Under the pieces are notes generated by a model that was not told where the DNA came from, did no database searches, and saw only the letters and a program-made list of their open reading frames with translations. A stretch of DNA of 64,000 bases. Source: Saccharomonospora amisosensis (GTDB taxonomy: Bacteria > Actinomycetota > Actinomycetes > Mycobacteriales > Pseudonocardiaceae). Positions 52,044 to 61,583 of this stretch are shown in pieces (the first letter of the stretch is position 1; every line of letters begins with the position of its first letter). The stretch spans positions 1 through 64,000 of the forward strand of contig NZ_JAAOYM010000001.1 of assembly GCF_011761185.1 (NCBI RefSeq), written 5' to 3'. A program made the position numbers and the translations under genes.

Positions 52044-54049
52044 TGGAGTCGATGGTGTCCAGGATCAACAAGCTGCTGGTGGCCAACCGGGGTGAGATCG
52101 CCTCCCGGGTGATGCGCACGGCCCGTGAGCTCGACATCGGCACGGTGGCGGTGTTTTCCGACGCGGACGCGCATGCCCCCTTCGTCGCGGAGGCCGATCA
52201 GTCCGTGCATCTGCCGGGCGTGGCGCCGGCCGACACGTATCTGCGTGCTGACCTGCTGCTGGACGCGGCCCGGCGGACCGGGGCGGACGCCGTTCATCCC
52301 GGCTATGGCTTCCTGTCGGAGAACGCGGGGTTCGCCAGAGCGTGCGAGGACGCGGGACTGGTGTTCGTCGGGCCGCCGCCGGCCGCGATCGAGGCGATGG
52401 GCTCGAAGACCGCGGCCAAGGAACTCATGGCCAACGCGGGTGTGCCGGTGCTGCCCGGAATCGTGATCGACGACGAGGAGGTCGACCCGCGCTCGCTCGA
52501 GGCTCAGGTGGCCGCCGAGATCGGGTTCCCCGTCCTGGTCAAGGCCGCTTACGGCGGTGGCGGCCGCGGCATGCGGGTGGTCGAGGCCAAAGCCGGGCTG
52601 GCCGACGCGGTCACCTCCGCCAGGCGCGAGGCCGCCTCGGCGTTCGGCAACGCGACCGTGTTCCTCGAACGCTACGTCGACTCTCCCCGCCACGTCGAGG
52701 TGCAGATCTTCGGCGACCGGCACGGCACCGTGGTGGGCCTGTTCGAGCGCGAATGCTCCATCCAGCGGCGCTACCAGAAGATCCTCGAGGAGGCGCCGTC
52801 CCCCGCGGTCGACGATCGGCTGCGCGCCGAACTGGGCCAGGCCGCCGTCGCCGCCGGCAAGGCGATCGGCTACGTCGGCGCCGGCACCGTCGAGTTCGTC
52901 CTCGATTCCAGCGGCCAGTTCTATTTCCTCGAGGTCAACACCCGGCTGCAGGTGGAGCATCCGGTGACCGAGCTGGTGACCGGACTGGACCTGGTGCGGC
53001 TGCAGCTCCTTGTCGCTGAGGGCGCGCCGTTGCCGCAGGAGGCGCTGGAGGCGACCATCTCCGGACACGCCGTGGAGGCCCGGCTGTACGCTGAGGACAC
53101 CGCCGCCGGTTTCCTACCCGCCACCGGCACGCTGCACCGCTTCGACATTCCCCGCCTGCCCGGTGTCCGGGTCGACGCGGGCGTGGCGGACGGTTCCGTG
53201 GTGAGCCCGCACTACGACCCCATGCTGGCGAAAGTGATCGCGCACGGCCGCACCCGAGACGAAGCGATCCGGACACTGGCCCGGACCCTCGCGGACAGCA
53301 GACTGCACGGTGTCGTCACCAATCGGGACCTGCTCGTCGGCATCCTGCGCGAGGACGAGTTCCGCTCGGGCGCGATCGACACTGGCTACCTGCGCAGGCA
53401 CGACCCAGCCGAGTTGAAGCGCTCCGCGCGTGACCCGCAGGCAGTGTCGACGCATGCGCTCGCGGCGGCGCTGGCCGGACAGGCCGAGCGCAGGGCGAGG
53501 GCACGGGCGCTGGCCACCGTCCCGTCCGGCTGGCGCAACGTGGACAACGGCCCGCAGCGGGCGGCCTTCGTCGCCGACGGCGAGGACATCGACGTGACGT
53601 ACCGGATTCGGGGCGGTGAGGTGACCGGGAGCGTGGCCGGGCAGGCGCTGGGTGCCGTCCACGCCTTCACGCTGGCGCCGGACGGAGTGGACATCGCCGT
53701 CGGCGGTACTCGGTGCGCGATGTCGGTGAGCCGCTACGGCGACGAAGCCTACGTCGACAGCGCGCTGGGCAGCACCCGGCTCACCGAGAAGGCCCGGTTC
53801 CCCGACCCCACTGCGGTCCGGGAACCGGGGTCGCTGCTCGCGCCGATGCCGGGGACGGTCGTACGCGTGGCGGCCAAGCTCGGGCAGGAGGTCACGGCCG
53901 GCACCCCGATCCTCGTGCTGGAGGCCATGAAGATGGAGCACACGGTGGCGGCACCCCATGACGGCACGGTCGCCTCGGTGAACGTCGCGATGGGACAGGC
54001 CGTCGACACGGGCTCGGTGCTCGCGGTCGTCGAGGAACGGATGGACTGA
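52043..54049 (+). CDS. Acyl-CoA carboxylase alpha subunit (biotin carboxylase + biotin carrier)
   Basis: A 668-aa protein. It has a biotin carboxylase N-domain (LLVANRGEIASRVMRTA), an ATP-grasp core with KAAYGGGGRGMRVVE and EVNTRLQVEHPVTE, and a C-terminal biotinyl domain. The biotin-carrying K630 is in the motif EAMKMEH. The enzyme uses ATP and bicarbonate to load biotin. The ATG at 52043 overlaps the beta-subunit stop; an ATG at 52052 is an alternative. With the beta subunit it forms a complete carboxylase, probably for a geranyl- or methylcrotonyl-like CoA. Confidence 0.92.
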   Translation: MESMVSRINKLLVANRGEIASRVMRTARELDIGTVAVFSDADAHAPFVAEADQSVHLPGVAPADTYLRADLLLDAARRTGADAVHPGYGFLSENAGFARACEDAGLVFVGPPPAAIEAMGSKTAAKELMANAGVPVLPGIVIDDEEVDPRSLEAQVAAEIGFPVLVKAAYGGGGRGMRVVEAKAGLADAVTSARREAASAFGNATVFLERYVDSPRHVEVQIFGDRHGTVVGLFERECSIQRRYQKILEEAPSPAVDDRLRAELGQAAVAAGKAIGYVGAGTVEFVLDSSGQFYFLEVNTRLQVEHPVTELVTGLDLVRLQLLVAEGAPLPQEALEATISGHAVEARLYAEDTAAGFLPATGTLHRFDIPRLPGVRVDAGVADGSVVSPHYDPMLAKVIAHGRTRDEAIRTLARTLADSRLHGVVTNRDLLVGILREDEFRSGAIDTGYLRRHDPAELKRSARDPQAVSTHALAAALAGQAERRARARALATVPSGWRNVDNGPQRAAFVADGEDIDVTYRIRGGEVTGSVAGQALGAVHAFTLAPDGVDIAVGGTRCAMSVSRYGDEAYVDSALGSTRLTEKARFPDPTAVREPGSLLAPMPGTVVRVAAKLGQEVTAGTPILVLEAMKMEHTVAAPHDGTVASVNVAMGQAVDTGSVLAVVEERMD

Positions 54050-54861
54050 TGGTCGCCTTCGCCGAGTTGCTCGCCGACCTCCAGACCGAAACCCGAGTGG
54101 TCGAGGACATGCTGACCGGGCTGAGCCCCGCCACCTGGGACGCGCCGACCCCAGCGCCCGGGTGGGCGATCCGCGACCAGGTCAGCCATCTGGCCTACTT
54201 CGACGAGGCGGCCACTCGGGCCGCAGTCGATCCCGACCGCTTCCGCGCGGTGGAGGCCAAGCAGGTGTCGCGAAACCCGGCGTTCGCCGACGAGGTCGCC
54301 CAGCGGCATCGGGGGCTGCCGCCGGCGGAGCTGCTGACCTGGTTCCGCGACGCGCGCCGGCGCCTGGTCGACACGGCGTCCGGACTGGACCCGAAGCTGC
54401 GGGTGCCGTGGTACGGGCCGGAAATGAGCCTCGCGTCCTCGATCATCGCCCGGCTGATGGAGACGTGGGCGCACGGCCAGGACATCGCCGACACCCTCGG
54501 CGTCGAGCGCGCCCCGACCGCGCGGTTGCGGCACGTCGCGCACCTCGGGGTGCGCACCTTCGGGTTCGTGTTCGGCCTGCACGGCAAGCCGGTCCCCGCC
54601 GACCCGGTCCGCGTCGAGCTGACCGGCCCGGACGGCGCGACCTGGACGTGGGGACCGCCGCGAGCGCGGGACACCGTGTCCGGGCCGGCGTTGGACTTCT
54701 GCCTCGTCGTGACCCAACGGCGGCACGTCGCCGACACCGTCCTGAAGATCAGCGGGCCGGTGGCGGCCGAGTGGATGTCCGTCGCCCAGGCCTTCGCCGG
54801 CCCACCGGGACCGGGGCGTGCGCCAGGTGAGTTCGCCAGGAAGGAGAAGACGGTCCGATGA
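54049..54861 (+). CDS. TIGR03084-type DinB-like metal-binding protein
   Basis: A 270-aa protein of the DinB/maleylpyruvate-isomerase-like fold. Likely metal ligands are H47 (QVSHLAYFD), E138 and H142 (METWAHGQD). An additional C-terminal domain (about 160-270) is typical of the TIGR03084 set. Start overlaps the carboxylase stop by one base, and its end overlaps atuA. Such genes recur beside AtuA and acyl-CoA carboxylase genes in actinomycetes. The reaction is unknown; a mycothiol- or CoA-linked isomerase or hydrolase is possible. Confidence 0.82.
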   Translation: MVAFAELLADLQTETRVVEDMLTGLSPATWDAPTPAPGWAIRDQVSHLAYFDEAATRAAVDPDRFRAVEAKQVSRNPAFADEVAQRHRGLPPAELLTWFRDARRRLVDTASGLDPKLRVPWYGPEMSLASSIIARLMETWAHGQDIADTLGVERAPTARLRHVAHLGVRTFGFVFGLHGKPVPADPVRVELTGPDGATWTWGPPRARDTVSGPALDFCLVVTQRRHVADTVLKISGPVAAEWMSVAQAFAGPPGPGRAPGEFARKEKTVR

Positions 54862-56639
54862 CTTCCCGTCCGGTGCGGATTGGCAACTGTTCCGGCTTCT
54901 ACGGCGACCGCGTCGCCGCGGCCAGGGAGATGGTGGAGGGCGGCCCGATCGACGTCCTCACCGGCGACTACCTGGCCGAGCTGACCATGTTGATCCTGTG
55001 GAAGGCGAAGCAGAAGGATCCGGGCGCCGGGTACGCCAAGACGTTCCTCACGCAGATGGAGCAGGTGCTGGGCACCTGCCTCGACCGCGGGATCCGGGTG
55101 GTGACCAACGCGGGCGGACTGAACCCGGCCGGCCTCGCCGAGCGGCTCACCGAGCTGGCCGAGCGCCTCGGACTGGCACCGCGCATCGCCTACATCGAGG
55201 GCGACGACCTCACGAACACGATCGATGACCTGATCGCCGCCGGGCACCCCCTGGCACATATGGACACGGGGCGTCCGCTCGCCGACGCGGGTGTGAAGCC
55301 GGTCACGGCCAACGTCTACCTGGGCGGCTGGGGCATCACAGAAGCCCTGACCGCCGGCGCCGACATCGTCGTGTGCCCACGGGTCACCGACGCCTCCCTG
55401 GTCACCGGCCCGGCCGCCTGGTGGCACGGCTGGGCCCGGACCGACTACGATCCGCTGGCCGGCGCGGTCGCCGCCGGGCACATCATCGAGTGCGGCCCCC
55501 AGGCAACCGGCGGCAACTACTCCTGGCCGCACGAGGTGACCGACCGCCGCTATCCCGGCTTCCCCATCGCCGAAGTCGCCGCCGACGGGTCCAGCGCCAT
55601 CACCAAACATCCGAACACCGGAGGCATCGTGTCGGTGGACACGGTCACCGCCCAGCTGCTGTACGAGATTGCCGAACCCGCCTACCCCAACCCCGACGTG
55701 GTGGCACACTTCGACACCATCACCCTGACCCAACAGCAGCCCGACCGGGTCCGCGTGTCCGACGTGCGAGGCAGCGCGCCACCGGACACGGCGAAGGTCG
55801 CCATGAACTACGTCGGCGGCTACCGCAACACCATGACATTCGTCCTGACCGGCCTCGACATCGAGGACAAGGCCGCCTGGACCGAAGGACTGCTGTTCGA
55901 CATCCTCGGCGGCAAGGACACCTTCGCCGAGACCGACGTGCGCCTGATGCGGTTCGACACCGACGATGCCCCGACCAACGAGCAGGCCACCGCCCACCTG
56001 CGGATCACCGTCAAGGACCCGGACGCACGCAAGGTCGGGCGGGCCTTCTCCGGCGCGGTCATGGAGGTCATCCTCGCCGGGCCCGCCGGGCTGCACACCA
56101 CGACCCCACCCACCGCCGAGAGCGCCTACGGCGTCTACTGGCCCGCCTTGATCCCCGCCGACCTGATCGAACAACGGGTCGTGCTACCCGACGGCACGAC
56201 CAGAACGATCGGCCGCGCCGAGCACGCCCCAGCCACCGGCCAGCCCGTCCCCCCACCCCATCCAGCCACGGTGGCAGTGCGGGCACCGACCCGGACAGTC
56301 CCACTGGGGCGGGTCTGCGCGGCGCGGTCAGGTGACAAGGGCGGCAACGCCAACATTGGCGTGTGGGTCCGCACCGACACGGCCTACGCCTGGCTGCGCG
56401 ACTACCTCACCGTCGACAGGCTGCGGACACTGATCCCCGAAGCCGCGCCGCTGACCGTCCGCCGCCACGAGCTGCCGAACCTGCGGGCGCTGAACTTCGT
56501 ACTGGTCGGCCTGCTCGGCGAGGGCGTTGCCGCCTCGGTACGGCCCGACCCACAGGCGAAGGGTCTCGGCGAGTACCTGCGCTCCCGCCACGTGCCGATC
56601 CCCGTCACCGTGCTCGAGGAGAACGCACCGCCGTCCTGA
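54858..56639 (+). CDS. atuA: Acyclic terpene utilisation AtuA-family protein
   Basis: A 593-aa AtuA (DUF1446) protein. It opens with VRIGNCSGFYGDR, has YIEGDD and GGWGITEALTAGADIVV in the main domain (about 1-460), and ends with a separate AtuA-like domain (about 478-590) starting GRVCAARSGDKGGNANIGV. In Pseudomonas citronellolis-type clusters atuA is needed for growth on acyclic terpenes, but its reaction is unknown. The start overlaps the TIGR03084 gene (ATGA). This is the strongest marker that the operon handles branched isoprenoid acids. Confidence 0.9.
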   Translation: MTSRPVRIGNCSGFYGDRVAAAREMVEGGPIDVLTGDYLAELTMLILWKAKQKDPGAGYAKTFLTQMEQVLGTCLDRGIRVVTNAGGLNPAGLAERLTELAERLGLAPRIAYIEGDDLTNTIDDLIAAGHPLAHMDTGRPLADAGVKPVTANVYLGGWGITEALTAGADIVVCPRVTDASLVTGPAAWWHGWARTDYDPLAGAVAAGHIIECGPQATGGNYSWPHEVTDRRYPGFPIAEVAADGSSAITKHPNTGGIVSVDTVTAQLLYEIAEPAYPNPDVVAHFDTITLTQQQPDRVRVSDVRGSAPPDTAKVAMNYVGGYRNTMTFVLTGLDIEDKAAWTEGLLFDILGGKDTFAETDVRLMRFDTDDAPTNEQATAHLRITVKDPDARKVGRAFSGAVMEVILAGPAGLHTTTPPTAESAYGVYWPALIPADLIEQRVVLPDGTTRTIGRAEHAPATGQPVPPPHPATVAVRAPTRTVPLGRVCAARSGDKGGNANIGVWVRTDTAYAWLRDYLTVDRLRTLIPEAAPLTVRRHELPNLRALNFVLVGLLGEGVAASVRPDPQAKGLGEYLRSRHVPIPVTVLEENAPPS

Positions 56640-56646
56640 CAGGAGG

Positions 56647-57091
56647 ATGACCATCTCGTCAGGCCCCATCGACGTGACCAGTCTTCGCGGCCGCCACGAA
56701 ACCCACCGCTGGAACCGGGTCAGCGTCGGCGATCTGTGTGAGCAGCTGGTCTGGAGCCGCCCCGACAAGGAGACGGTGGTGGGGCACGAGCGCGCCTACG
56801 CCTATCCCGAGCACCGCAGGCTGACCTACCGCGAGGTCGACGAGCTGGCCAACCGGGTGGCGAACGCGCTCGCCGCGCAGGGCCTGCACGCGAACACCTT
56901 CCTGAGGACCGCGCCCGACGTGGTGCCCGCCAACGGCCAGACGGTCGCCGAGTCGGAGGTCATCGAGTTCTGCCGTTCCCGGCTGGCCGGGTTCGAAACG
57001 CCCAAACGAGTCACTGTCACCGACGCGTTGCCCGAAACGGTCGGCCAAGTACCAGATCCGGGCCGGCGCCAAACCCCTGTACACCGAATGA
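56647..57091 (+). pseudogene. Acyl-CoA ligase remnant with internal deletion
   Basis: The N-terminal part matches ANL ligases (LTYREVDELANRVANALAAQG). It then jumps directly to the C-terminal part (SEVIEFCRSRLAGFETPKRV), so about 370 residues are missing. A frameshift near the end hides the normal tail KYQIRAGAKPLYTE, whose stop is at 57089-57091. It followed atuA in the operon and was presumably its dedicated ligase. The two ligases at 39795 and 41612 may have taken over. Confidence 0.85.
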
Positions 57092-57513
57092 CGACCCGAA
57101 CCGTTGCCTGCGGACACAAGGAGCGGGCGGGATCGCGCCGGAATCATGTTTCGTGTGCGAGGACTTCGCCGAGATTCAGCGCCGCCTGCTTCAGGCTGGG
57201 GGTGAACAATTAGTAACATTGCGGAGGTTCGACCGCAGCGGGAGTAGGGGAGTCCACGGAGCCGCCTGTGGCCGGGAGCGCACGGAGGACGTCCGCACTG
57301 CGGCCGCCAGCCCTGGGCTCCGGGTATGCTTACCATACCTTTCTCGGAGTCGACCCGAGTTCCGCAGTTAGTGGGCATACGCGGGTGTTCTGAATCGTGT
57401 TTGTGCTGGTAGTGGCGTGGCGTTGCGTTGGTCGCGGTTCGCGAAAATGCGTGGGCACACGACTTGCCGTGTCGTGCTTGATCACGCTGCTGGTTGGTGC
57501 TCGACTGGTGGGC
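57092..57513. other. No gene recognised; operon end and IS left flank
   Basis: About 420 bases with no convincing open frame. The last 130 bases before the transposase start presumably hold the left end of the IS1634-like element, but I could not place its inverted repeat. Confidence 0.45.
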
Positions 57514-59171
57514 ATGTATCTGCGGACGACGCAGCGGCGCAACCGGGACGGCGCGGTGGTGCGGGTACGTGCAGCTGGCGCACAACCGGCGGGTGGACGG
57601 CGTGACCCAGGCTCAGGTGCTGCTGAACCTGGGCCGGGAGGATCATCTCGACCGCGACGGGCTGCGCTGGCTGGTCGGCTCGATCAACCGCTACCTCGGC
57701 GACGGCGACACCGGCGAACCGACCGAGGCCGCCCCGTGGGCCGGCGATGGCCTGCGCGTGACGGCGTCGCGTCCGGTGGGGACGGTGCACCTGCTGGACG
57801 GGCTGTGGCGGGCGCTGGAGATCGACGCCGCGGTCGGCAAGGTGCTCGGGTCGCGCCGATTCACCACCAACATGGAACGTGTGCTGTTCGCGCTGGTCCC
57901 CAACCGCGCGATCGAGGCGATGTCGAAGCTGTCGGCCGCCGAGTGGGCCAGCTGTGACGGATGAGGACCAGGCCTATCGGGCGATGGACCTGCTGGTCGA
58001 GGCCGACGCGCAGGCCGAGGTGCAGGAGGCGGTGTTCTTCGCCGTGGCCGACCTCTTGAATCTTGAGGTCGACCTGCTGTTCTTCGACACGACGAGCACC
58101 TACTTCGAACGCGACACCGAGGAGACCGGCGACGACGCCTTCCGCCGCTACGGGCATTCCAAGGACCACCGCGACGACCTGCCGCAGATCGTCATCGGGC
58201 TCGCTGTGACGAAGGAGGGCATCCCGGTCCGCTGTTGGTGCTGGCCCGGCAACACCAGCGACCAGGCGATCCTGGCCGAGGTCACCGACGACATCCGCGG
58301 CTGGCGGCTCGGCCGGATCATCACCGTGGTCGACCGTGGGTTTTCCAGCGCCGACAACCTGGCCTATCTGCGCCGCAGCGGCGGGCACTTCATCGCTGGG
58401 ATGCGCATGCGTGACGGCAACCCGCTGGCCGAGCAGGAGCTGTCGCGGCAGGGCCGCTACCAGCAGGTCACCGACAACCTACGGGTCAAGGAAGTCCGGC
58501 TCGACGACACCGACGTGCGGTTCATCATCTGCCACAACCTCGAGCAGGCCGAACGAGACCGCGCCCAGCGCACCGACGCCATCGCCTGGCTGGAAGCCGA
58601 ACTGAAACGGATCAAGCAGGCCCGCGAACGCGACCACAAGCGCAAGACGAACGCGAAGGCCAGGCAGACGGCCGACGCCGCGCACACCAAGGCCGAATGC
58701 GCGCTGCGCGACCACCCCACCCTCGGGCGGTGGCTGCGCCAGTCACCAACCGGTCGGTTGTCGATCAACCGCGGCAAGATCAAGACCGAGGAGCGGTTGG
58801 ACGGCAAGTACCTCATCGCCACCAGCGACCCGCACATCAGCGCCGAGGACACCGCGCTGGGCTACAAGAACCTCCTGGAAGCCGAGCGCGGATGCCGCGA
58901 CCTCAAATCGTCGCTGCTGCTCAGGTCGGTGTTCCACCGGCTCGAGCACCGCATCCGCGCCCACGTCCTGCTCTGCGGGCTTGCCCTGCTGCTCATCCGG
59001 GTTGCCGAACGCCGCACCAGCATGACCTGGCGCCGCATCGCCACCGAGCTCGGCCGCGTGCACGCCGTCGCCCTGGTCGGCAGCGCCGGCACCGCCGTGC
59101 ACACCACCTCACTGACCACCGCACAGGCCGACATCTTCCGCCATTGTCAACTTGCCCCGCCGCCCCGATAA
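57514..59171 (+). pseudogene. IS1634-family transposase, frameshifted
   Basis: ATG at 57514 gives MYLRTTQRRNRDGAVVR. One extra G near 57565 shifts the frame to YVQLAHNRRVDGVTQAQVLL. A second shift near 57955 leads to LLFFDTTSTYFERDTEETG (first Asp), ITVVDRGFSSADNLAYL (second Asp) and LEAERGCRDLKSSLLLRSVFHR (Glu) down to the stop at 59171. The catalytic blocks are intact, but the protein needs two corrections, so this copy is probably inactive. It separates the atuA operon from the thioesterase/hydratase genes. Confidence 0.82.
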
Positions 59172-59299
59172 CCGCCCTAGACCCCGCCTGACCAGGCATA
59201 ACACCACCCAAGACGGTCCCGAGAAGCGTAGGCACACGCGCTACCCGCCAGTCCGCGCACCTTTTCCCCAGCTCAGCGCCCAGATTCGGCAATCTCATG

Positions 59300-59632
59300 T
59301 GCCCATCAACTGCGGAACCCGGGGTCGAGGGCCGGGATCTATCGACATTTCTCCGCCAAGCTGGTGTTCCTGGTGGCTCTGTTTCGACCGCGTTATCGAC
59401 GGCTTGACCGTGCCCGCTGCGGAGATCGAGTCCGAAGCGCACGATGAACGGTAGGCGCTCACCCCGCCGGTTGAGGCCGGTAGGCAACCGACCGCGCCGC
59501 GACCAGCGCTTGTACCTCAAGGAATGGGGTCACGCCGTGGCCGAACTACGTCGAGATCTCGATGAGGCGAGGGTGTGGACGATGATGCACTTCGCGATCG
59601 GCACCGCGCAGACCATGCTTTGTTGCCGGTAG
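59300..59632 (+). pseudogene. TetR regulator remnant (relative of the gene at 45007)
   Basis: Short segments match the TetR protein at 45007 in order but in different frames: FLVALFDRVIDGL-like near 59365, then QRLYLKEWGHAVAELRRDLD and MMHFAIGTAQTML near 59510-59630 (compare QRLYLEEWVHVLMELRPEL). The HTH is missing. This is a decayed duplicate. Confidence 0.72.
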
Positions 59633-59793
59633 ATCGGCCCTGTCAACGAGCGTACTGCCAGCTTGCTGCCGAACGTCGGCCACGCGATGTTCGGGGTTGA
59701 ACTCCCAGTTTCACGCCGCTGCGTGGCCGCGGGCGCCAGACGATGTGACCGGGGCGCCGGGGTGTGATGTTGGCAACCCAAACCGGCAGGTCT

Positions 59794-59809
59794 GTTAATG
59801 GTTGATAAC
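59794..59809. promoter_or_regulatory. GTTAATGGTTGATAAC dyad, candidate TetR operator
   Basis: An AT-rich imperfect palindrome 47 bases before the thioesterase start. It shares the frame GTTAAnnnTnnnTAAC with the site at 49028. Position suits a repressor site. Confidence 0.5.
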
Positions 59810-59855
59810 ATATTTTCTTGGTCGAAGCCGGAATGGGCGCGAGGGGGATGAGTGA

Positions 59856-60407
59856 ATGACCAGCGACAGGGGCGATTGGCGGCGATCGGAATCGGTCATG
59901 CCGCCAGCGGGCCTGAGTGCTTTCCCGGGGGTAGGCGGCCATTCGGCGATACTGTGCGCTGGTTGTCGGCAGGCGGGGCGCTGCCGGCTCGGAATCGAGG
60001 CGCTCGAAGCGGGGGACGACGGTAGCGTGGTCGGGCGGCTTCGGCTGGGCGTCGAGCATGAGGGTGCCGGTGGCGTCGCGCACGGCGGGTCGGTCATGGC
60101 GGCCTTCGACGAGCTGTGCGGTGTGGTGCCGTGGTCCGCCGCCGTGCTCGCGGTCACGGCGGACATGCAGGTGTCGTTTCGCCGCCCGGTCCCCATCGAG
60201 CATGAACTCGACCTCAGAGCGTGGCCTGAGCACCGAGATGGGCGCGGCGGGTGGACCATTGGCGCGGAGCTTCGCCTGCCCGGGCAGAACACGGTGCTGG
60301 CGGTCGCGCGGGCCCGCTTTGTCGAGCGCGATCCGGAGTTTCACTACGCCCGCTTTCACCAGTGGCTGAGTGCGCGGACGGGTCGGATCAGCGATGCCAA
60401 CACGTGA
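59856..60407 (+). CDS. PaaI-like hot-dog acyl-CoA thioesterase
   Basis: A 183-aa single hot-dog protein. The PaaI-type motif is GGVAHGGSVMAAFDELCG (about 71-88), followed by strands with ADMQVSFRRPVPI. An N-terminal extension contains CAGCRQAGRCRLG. ATG at 59856 follows GAGGGGG by 8 bases. It would release CoA from dead-end or overloaded acyl-CoAs. It is in the same direction as the enoyl-CoA hydratase 154 bases downstream. Confidence 0.83.
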   Translation: MTSDRGDWRRSESVMPPAGLSAFPGVGGHSAILCAGCRQAGRCRLGIEALEAGDDGSVVGRLRLGVEHEGAGGVAHGGSVMAAFDELCGVVPWSAAVLAVTADMQVSFRRPVPIEHELDLRAWPEHRDGRGGWTIGAELRLPGQNTVLAVARARFVERDPEFHYARFHQWLSARTGRISDANT

Positions 60408-60561
60408 ACGCGTCATGCCGGGCGAGTCTCGCGGGTCCAACCGGCCATGGTCGACGGTCGTGTGGGGCTGACGCGAGTTCCGCGATGCGATCGCGGATCG
60501 ACGGCGCTCGCTGGGCAGGGCTGGTGACCGTCGGTTCCTTTACCAGGAGGGTTGAACGGAG

Positions 60562-61329
60562 ATGACAGCACAGGCGCTTGCTTATGAGATCGTCAACGAG
60601 GTGGTCTGGATAACGATCAACCGGCCGGAGGCGCGCAACGCGCTCAATTCGGAGGTTCGGTCCGCTTTGTTCGAGGCGTTCGACACCTTCAATGCCGATC
60701 GCAATGCGAAGGTGCTGGTGCTCACCGGCGCCGGTGACACTGCCTTCTGCGCGGGGGGAGACCTCAAGGAGATGGCTGACACGGAGTTGACGGTGCCGCC
60801 ATCGGGCTTCGTTCCGCACCTCGGTCGCAACGTAAAGGTCGACAAGCCCACCATCGCGGCGGTCAATGGGGTGGCCTACGCCGGTGGTTTCCTGCTTGCC
60901 CAGATGTGCGACCTGGTCGTGGCCGCCGAGCACGCCCGGTTCGCGGTCACCGAGGTCAAGGTGGGCCGGGGTGCGCCGTGGGCCGCGCCGTTGCCGTGGC
61001 TCATTCCGCCGCGCGTAGCACTGCAGATCCTGCTGACCGGGGAGCCTATCGACGCCGCGCGGGCCTACCAGATCGGCCTGGTCAACGAGGTAGTACCGGC
61101 CGGGGAACTCCGGGAGGCGACGCAGCTTTTCGCGGAACGCATCGCCGCGAACGCGCCGCTGTCTGTGCTCGCCGCGAAGGCGACGATATACGCGGCTGCC
61201 GACCGCGGGTGGCACGACGCGCTGGACGAGGCTGACCGGATCTGGGAGCCGGTTTACCTGAGCGAGGACGCGCAGGAGGGACCGCGCGCTTTCCGCGAGA
61301 AGCGCAAACCGGTGTGGCGCGGCAGGTAG
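60562..61329 (+). CDS. Enoyl-CoA hydratase/isomerase family protein
   Basis: A 255-aa crotonase of normal length: WITINRPEARNALNSEV at the start, oxyanion segment FCAGGDLKEMAD, second segment VNGVAYAGGFLLAQMCDLVV and RFAVTEVKVGRGAPWAAPL. GAACGGAG precedes the ATG at 60562. The usual catalytic-Glu positions are partly changed (Glu in TEVKVG), so hydratase versus isomerase cannot be decided. A broken paralogue is at 44130. It may hydrate the carboxylated enoyl-CoA of the Atu-like route or act in later beta-oxidation. Confidence 0.9.
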   Translation: MTAQALAYEIVNEVVWITINRPEARNALNSEVRSALFEAFDTFNADRNAKVLVLTGAGDTAFCAGGDLKEMADTELTVPPSGFVPHLGRNVKVDKPTIAAVNGVAYAGGFLLAQMCDLVVAAEHARFAVTEVKVGRGAPWAAPLPWLIPPRVALQILLTGEPIDAARAYQIGLVNEVVPAGELREATQLFAERIAANAPLSVLAAKATIYAAADRGWHDALDEADRIWEPVYLSEDAQEGPRAFREKRKPVWRGR

Positions 61330-61426
61330 TGTTGTGCCCAAGTGGGGGCGTGTACACGTTTCGGCTCTGGCACGTTTTCGGTGGTGACGCGGGGTTGGCG
61401 GGTTGGGCACGGAGCGTTGTGTCAGA

Positions 61427-61472
61427 GTGAGCCCTTTTCATCCCGGTCTGGATGTGTTGGCGGGCTTGGGTT
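61427..61472 (-). repeat. 46-bp repeat, copy 2 (inverted copy of 33374-33419)
   Basis: Exact reverse complement of 33374-33419. It lies about 100 bases after the hydratase stop and just before an IS5-type remnant. Confidence 0.85.
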
Positions 61473-61583
61473 CTTGCTGATCACAGGTTGACTGCGGTCG
61501 GTGTGTCGTCGCCTGGACGTGGTGAAGCCCCTGGTGGCAGAGCTTTCGACCAAGATCGTTCCGCCAGAGCCAGGGGCTTCAAG

